Shown here in pieces: positions 59,436-64,000 of a stretch of 64,000 nucleotides of DNA; position 1 is the stretch's first letter, and each line of letters starts with the position of its first letter. Source of the stretch: Pyrus communis (Eukaryota; Streptophyta; Magnoliopsida; Rosales; Rosaceae). Under the pieces are notes generated by a model. It did no database searches. It worked only from the letters and a program-made list of their open reading frames with translations, and was not told the origin of the DNA. The stretch covers positions 18,287,072-18,351,071 of the forward strand of contig NC_084807.1 in assembly GCF_963583255.1 (NCBI RefSeq), written 5' to 3'. The position numbers and the translations under genes are program-made.

Positions 59436-60073
59436 TCAAAAGAAATTGTAGGATGCTGATGCGTCCAGAGGATGAATGAGGTATGTCAGCACCAAAGCCA
59501 CTAGCATCAGCACATATGCAATCCCTTGGTCGATTGATGTCCCTGCACATTTTACAACCAAAATTATAAACTAAACCTTATAGTTTCGTTCTGGTTTCAC
59601 TTTAAGTCCAATCGTCAATTAAGTCGATTTTTGACGGATTAGACTAATGGTATTTAACCGAATGAAACTACAAGTACGAAAATACGTTAGAAAGTGAAAA
59701 TTCGAGTAAACTACTGTACTGTTAGTGCAATTTACCCCAAAAAGAGAACCCAACGCGCTCATTGCTCACCCAAGAAGGGAAAACAAAACTCAAGTGCCAA
59801 AAATAGGGGAGAAAATTTCCCAAAACAAAAATCGACAAAATGCTTTGCAGATCTAATTATAAACAAAAGAAATCAAAAATGTGAGTTACCATCACTGGTA
59901 GAGCCAGGGGCAGGGGCGGCGGCGGCGGAAGAAGGGGCGGAGGAAGGAGTTCCAGCAGCAGCCGAGGGCTTGGGAGTGGCAGCAGCAGATGGGGATAGAA
60001 GGGCAAACAAGACAATTGCAGAGACTAGAACAACTCTAAAAAGTGCTTTAGAAAATCCAAAGCAATGTGCCAT
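59436..60073 (-). CDS. Arabinogalactan peptide (AGP16/20/22 type), two exons
   Basis: Exon 1 is 60073-59890 and exon 2 is 59542-59436 on the minus strand, with GT-AG borders in phase 1; 96 residues. Residues 1-31 are a signal peptide (FRVVLVSAIVLFALLSPSAA). A Pro/Ala/Ser-rich stretch follows, with AP/SA/PAP motifs for hydroxyproline glycosylation, then SDGTSIDQGIAYVLMLVALV and LTYLIHPLDASASYNFF. This C-terminus is nearly invariant in the AGP16/20/22 family and directs GPI anchoring, so the mature product should be a short glycopeptide on the outer plasma membrane. The family is usually 60-75 residues; here the Ala-rich part is longer. The gene appears complete and functional. The intron contains a short poly-A/T tract only. 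Confidence 0.93.
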
Positions 60074-60240
60074 CTTTTTTCTATCTATTAAACTCTAAAA
60101 GCAAAAGACTTTGAATGAAAAAAGACAGAGAAAATTGAGCAGAACCTAATTCTGAGAGAGAGAGAGAGAGAATGTGAGGGAGGAGAGGGAGGGAGAGGGA
60201 GGGAGTTTAGGGTTGTTATATAAAGGGTTAGGTCGAGAGT
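60074..60240 (-). promoter_or_regulatory. Promoter and 5' UTR of the arabinogalactan peptide gene
   Basis: TATA box TTTATATAA on the minus strand at 60225-60217, about 145 bp before the ATG. A CT-repeat (GA on plus, 60152-60172 and 60180-60205) lies between; CT-rich leaders are common in plant 5' UTRs. Confidence 0.65.
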
Positions 60241-61130
60241 GGTGACTGGTGAGGAGAGGGCAGCAAGAGAAGAATAAGGCAGGCCTCCCTCTATGGTACT
60301 ACTGGCAATGGCCTTTTTTTTATTTATTTAATTTTTTTGCTCTTATCTTTTTACTGGGGAAATATTTTTGTTTATTATGATCAAATGATGATAATGCTCG
60401 TACTCTATTTATAACAGTTAAATGAGTTTAATTTCCAAATATGTGTAATAGATAAATATAAATCTTAAAATTTAATCTCATTAAAAATGATAAATAAAAT
60501 GACGAACATTACCACCATTTAATAATGAACAAAATATTGAGCATCACCCTCACATGTACCACAGGCGTTTTTTGTTTTTTATTTCTTTCAGGTAGAGAGA
60601 GAGGAGTGGACAGTCTGTAAGCTAGGTTGTCGGTGAGTCATGTGTATGCTTTTGGGTGGAAATTATTCAAACTAGTCTCGGATTCTACAATCAGGGCGGG
60701 GCCTACAACGGGATCAACGGCTAATTAACGGCTATTATTGTGTGAGCGGTGAGGTATATGTGAGACTGGAAAGTGTTCGTCACACTTTCTAATGACGTTA
60801 TTATTCAACTCTATTCTAAAACATGGCGGAATTGAAAAAAAAAAAAAAAAAAAAAAGAATTTTGAGCTTATATGCTTCAAAGATCTGTATGGAAGGACAA
60901 CTTTTTTTTTGGAATTAGTTACTATGTCTAATAGAGTCATTAATCTATTCATATTCTAAAGTTCACAGGAATTTCAAAATTGTTCTTCTAATTTATGACT
61001 GTCTGATAACGTTATTTGTCACATGAACTTCAAACTTATGACTAATTGTAGTATGTCTCTTCACACATCGGAAGGATTCCAAGCATTTATATTTTGACTT
61101 TCCGCATCTACCCACATTCCGTTAAGCTAT
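60241..61130. other. Intergenic
   Basis: AT-rich with an A19-type run (60835-60857). No gene recognised. Confidence 0.4.
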
Positions 61131-61139
61131 TATAAAAAG

Positions 61140-61293
61140 AGAGTTTTAATGAAAAGTCCACCATACAGTTCACTTTAACGAAAAACCATATTTTTACATT
61201 AAAAAGTCAAACCTGGTACTATTCATTTTACCATTTATTTTGCTCTTATCGTTATAACTCAATGTTTTCAAGCTCTTTTCATTAGTTTTCCTT
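61140..61293 (-). repeat. 154-bp MITE, copy with perfect 9-bp TSD
   Basis: Starts agagttttaatgaaaagtcc and ends cattagttttcctt. TATAAAAAG flanks it (61131-61139, 61294-61302). Exactly as long as the copy at 48002-48155 and in opposite orientation. Confidence 0.85.
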
Positions 61294-61302
61294 TATAAAA
61301 AG

Positions 61303-62043
61303 TGTTGCATTTGGACTTTGTTCGGGAGAATTTTATTTACTCTCCTAAAAACTAAACTTAATTCTAGGTGACGTTTAAAGTTTTAAATCGTTCGATTGAT
61401 ATAATGGCTTAAATATAGGAAGTGCATGTAAATAAACAAAGTCTGAGTGTAGAGGCTCGGGTCGGGATCTCAAATTGAAATTACTAACATATAGCCTTAA
61501 GGTTTTATTGACCCACCAATTTATTCTATTGATTACTGACCCATTAAATACAATAACTTTAATTGTCAGTTTGATAAATATAAATTTTTTTGTTCTCATC
61601 ATCAATTAGTACTATAATTTGGTAGTATTTTTTTTCATTTACAAGTGAGATTTTTCAGGTCGACATATTATATTTGTGTTAAGTTTGATACCTAATTAGT
61701 TGCTAACCAATTGTGCGTTTGACAAAAAAAAAAAAAAAAAAAAAGAACAATTTGTGGCATAGCCTAATTTATCTTCCTCTTAGAATAGAATATCTTAGTG
61801 TATATAAAAAAATGGTTTTCAGTTTTGTATTTGACATATAAAAACGGATTATGAGAGAAATGATGGATAATAAGTGAAAATTAAAAACCAAAAAAATAGG
61901 ATAATTATCAAACGTTATGGATATATATGACTTTCACGGTAGATGTTTTGTTGGGTTTGCAACTAAGTGCAGGGAAATTTCGGATCATACCATTTTTTTA
62001 ATAAGATTTTGGGACATATGTTGTATTTCTTTAGTAGAGAAAA
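61303..62043. other. Intergenic
   Basis: AT-rich, with an A20 run at 61725-61744. No gene recognised. Confidence 0.4.
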
Positions 62044-62462
62044 TTGTAGCAATAATTTCTCAACTTTAATCAAATTTGAGCAATGATCTCATAACTAAAA
62101 TTTTGTGAATAGTTAGTCTTTAACTCATCAAAACGTGTAGCTATGATTATTTTTACACCACTATAACTCTTGTCAAAATGAGTCATGGTGGAAAGACCAT
62201 TGCTACAATTGGGATAAAATTGAGGGAGCATTGCTCCAATTGGGTTAAAGTTGAGGGACAATTGCTACATTTTTCTCATTTGGTTTTCCATATTTGCTCT
62301 TTGATTCAGGTTCACGTGCATGACACGTGACTCATTTTGACAGAGTTGATGAAAAAGACCATAACTGCACATTTAAATGAGTTAAGGGACTAATGATCAT
62401 AGATTCTTAGTTGATAGACAATTATTCCAATTGGATTAAAGTTAAGGGACCGTTATCATAAT
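62044..62462. repeat. Foldback element family 2, copy 2
   Basis: Shares its units with 2611-3072: aactcatcaaaacgtgtagc, caattgggttaaagttgagg, and the mirrored gttaagggac end. Imperfect, more diverged than copy 1. Confidence 0.6.
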
Positions 62463-63509
62463 TTCCTCTTCTTTTGTAATAATAAGAATTTATTTTTTTA
62501 TTTTTTTATTTTCACAATATAAGAATTTAATTTTAAGAGTGAGGTGTACTTTGAAGGTGGGGTGAATGAGATGACGTGTTTAAGAGCTCTTGATTTCGGA
62601 ATAGGATCCTCTCAGGATCCTTTCCATTTGGATTTGGAAAATCCTTTAATCGTATCTGCTCAAAAGAAAATCGCATGGCCAGGAAAACGTTTTGACATCA
62701 TCAAAATAGGAACAAGCTACGATGGCAGTAGCGGCCACTGCTCGAGATCCTAGGTAATGATGTTGACGGATAGAAGGTTGAAAGGAGCGCAAATGTGGAA
62801 GAGACGACGACGTCGTAATGATCATAGTCAGGATCCATGGATTCACGGTGCTATTCGAGGCAAGGTTGCGGTCATGGCTTCGCAAACGTGTTCAAGCTGT
62901 GCTTGAGGCAAGGCTTGCAAGCAATAATCTTCGAATCTGGAGGATTCAACTAGAAGAGATCTGTGAAATCTAGAATTTTGTGTTGACTTTCCTTGTCAAC
63001 ATTGTAATTGTAGCACACATGCATTATTTAGGTATATATTTCCTTAAGGGCCTTTGCATATGGGAATAAGTGTTCAAGGTTGTGGCACATCTAAATTCAT
63101 GTCACATTCTAACTAGCTTAGTTATCTTGTCAGTTTTGTTTGTTGACTTCTTATGAACTAGGCATGCAAATTAAGTCTACCTACATGGGTTGATTGACAC
63201 TTTTATGCTAAAAGCTAGCTTCTAGCCCTTGATCTGCTCATATCATTTTCTAGCTTGACAAGTGTCCTTGTCCTTGCTAGCTGAAAACAAACAACTCCTT
63301 TTTGTTTAAAATCATTGTTAGGTTGCTCATTTGACATTTGGTTGTCCAATTTATATTGTTAGAGAGTTAAAGTGCATTCAAAGCTCTTGAATTTCCCCTC
63401 TTCTTCATTTATGGAACCCTAGCTGCCAAACCTTTCTTCATGCATTAAACATCCAATCATTGAGAAATAGGTTTGCATTATTTTCATGGTCTAGATTAAG
63501 TTTCAAATC
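62463..63509. other. Intergenic, unassigned
   Basis: Has a short palindromic ggatcctctcaggatcc (62605-62621). The part from 63000 looks like non-coding retroelement sequence (tctagcttgacaag and ctagctgaaaac motifs), but I cannot name it. Confidence 0.35.
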
Positions 63510-64000
63510 TTTTTTTTTTTAATTCAACCCCATAATCTTATTAAAATAAAAATAGAAATACAAATGAGGGGCACATAAAACCAAACCTCATTGATGGAAA
63601 TAACATAGCAAGTAACACAATAAGGGAACCCCACTTACAAAGAAAACATATGAAAAAAAAATAATCTAAAACGATAGCTGGTAAAAGTAGAAAGATCATG
63701 AATATAAGCAGATGTTGCACATGAAGGAACGTTGGACCACCAGTAATATGCATCGTGATCTGCACCAAAGTAAGCTAAGGCATCGGCTACACAGTTGCCC
63801 TCGCAAAAAATATGGGAAACAAAAACATGCATATGCCTAATCTACCACAAGCAATTGCTCCAATCAACACGCAAATACCAAGGACTAATAGAACGAGGAA
63901 AGTTTAAGTAGTGAATCACCATAGTTGAGTCTGTCTCCAACCAAATGTGATGCCATTCACGCACCCAGATAACTCGAATAGCCTTAATCACAGCAAGAAC
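63510..64000 (-). pseudogene. LINE/RVT_3 RNase H 3' end (continues past the window)
   Basis: Minus-strand reading: VLAVIKAIRVIWVREWHHIW, LETDSTMVIHYLNFPRSISP, then a stop (TAG) and HVFVSHIFCEGNCVADALAY-FGADHD. This is the RNase H domain with the catalytic Asp in ETDS and the EGNCVADALA block. It ends in an A-rich tail (T run at 63510-63520). It shares its 3' end with 37880-38290. The stop before RHMHVF makes it non-functional. Confidence 0.75.

Noticed and set aside
62544..62885. Open frames around ggatcctctcaggatcc
   Set aside because: The translation shows no domain, and the palindromic ggatcc core suggests repeat sequence.

Overview
This window is nuclear DNA of a flowering plant, most likely a Rosaceae tree of the apple/pear tribe (Malus/Pyrus type). 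Intron-split genes, Cassandra retroelements with 5S rRNA-like LTRs, a receptor-like protein of the apple HcrVf/EIX2 type and many AT-rich inverted-repeat elements point that way. The family-level call comes from recognition only; no database search was possible. Five host loci are recognisable: the 3' half of a ubiquitin-conjugating E2 enzyme (527-991, +), a two-exon plastid-division PDV1/PDV2-like gene (6383-7494, +), a complete ten-exon MTM1-type mitochondrial carrier gene (31770-35462, +), a decayed LRR receptor-like protein pseudogene (45930-38431, -) and an arabinogalactan peptide gene (60073-59436, -). They are unrelated in function and do not form an operon or pathway.

Most of the rest is transposable-element sequence. 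1.4-3.8 kb: a small long-TIR element carrying what looks like a captured MAP70 exon, a 154-bp-family MITE, a foldback repeat and a truncated Cassandra. 9.5-14.3 kb: a decayed Copia followed by a 1.5-kb solo LTR (TSD AAATG). 14.6-16.2 kb: a multi-LTR Cassandra array within one ATTAG duplication, itself hit by another solo LTR (TSD gtgga). 16.3-31.0 kb: three copies of a ~0.7-kb AT-rich repeat. The middle copy is split by a 9.25-kb Gypsy-type element (TSD ttttt) and by a reverse Cassandra (TSD tcaat) that in turn holds a 1.14-kb solo LTR.

35.9-37.0 kb: Copia fragments with an internal tandem repeat. 38.4-45.9 kb: the LRR receptor-like pseudogene with a 4.85-kb Copia inside it. 46.5-56.6 kb: a minus-strand Athila-like Gypsy polyprotein whose LTR faces a second LTR of the same family head to head, making an inverted repeat with ~1.8-kb arms. 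56.6-64 kb: mostly quiet sequence with small MITEs, the arabinogalactan peptide gene and a LINE 3' end.

No novel multi-gene system (defence island, biosynthetic cluster or similar) is visible. The points of most interest are the gene-fragment-carrying element, the divergent PDV-like gene, the datable nested insertions, the shared segment between 8.4 kb and the MTM1 upstream region, and the interrupted receptor gene.
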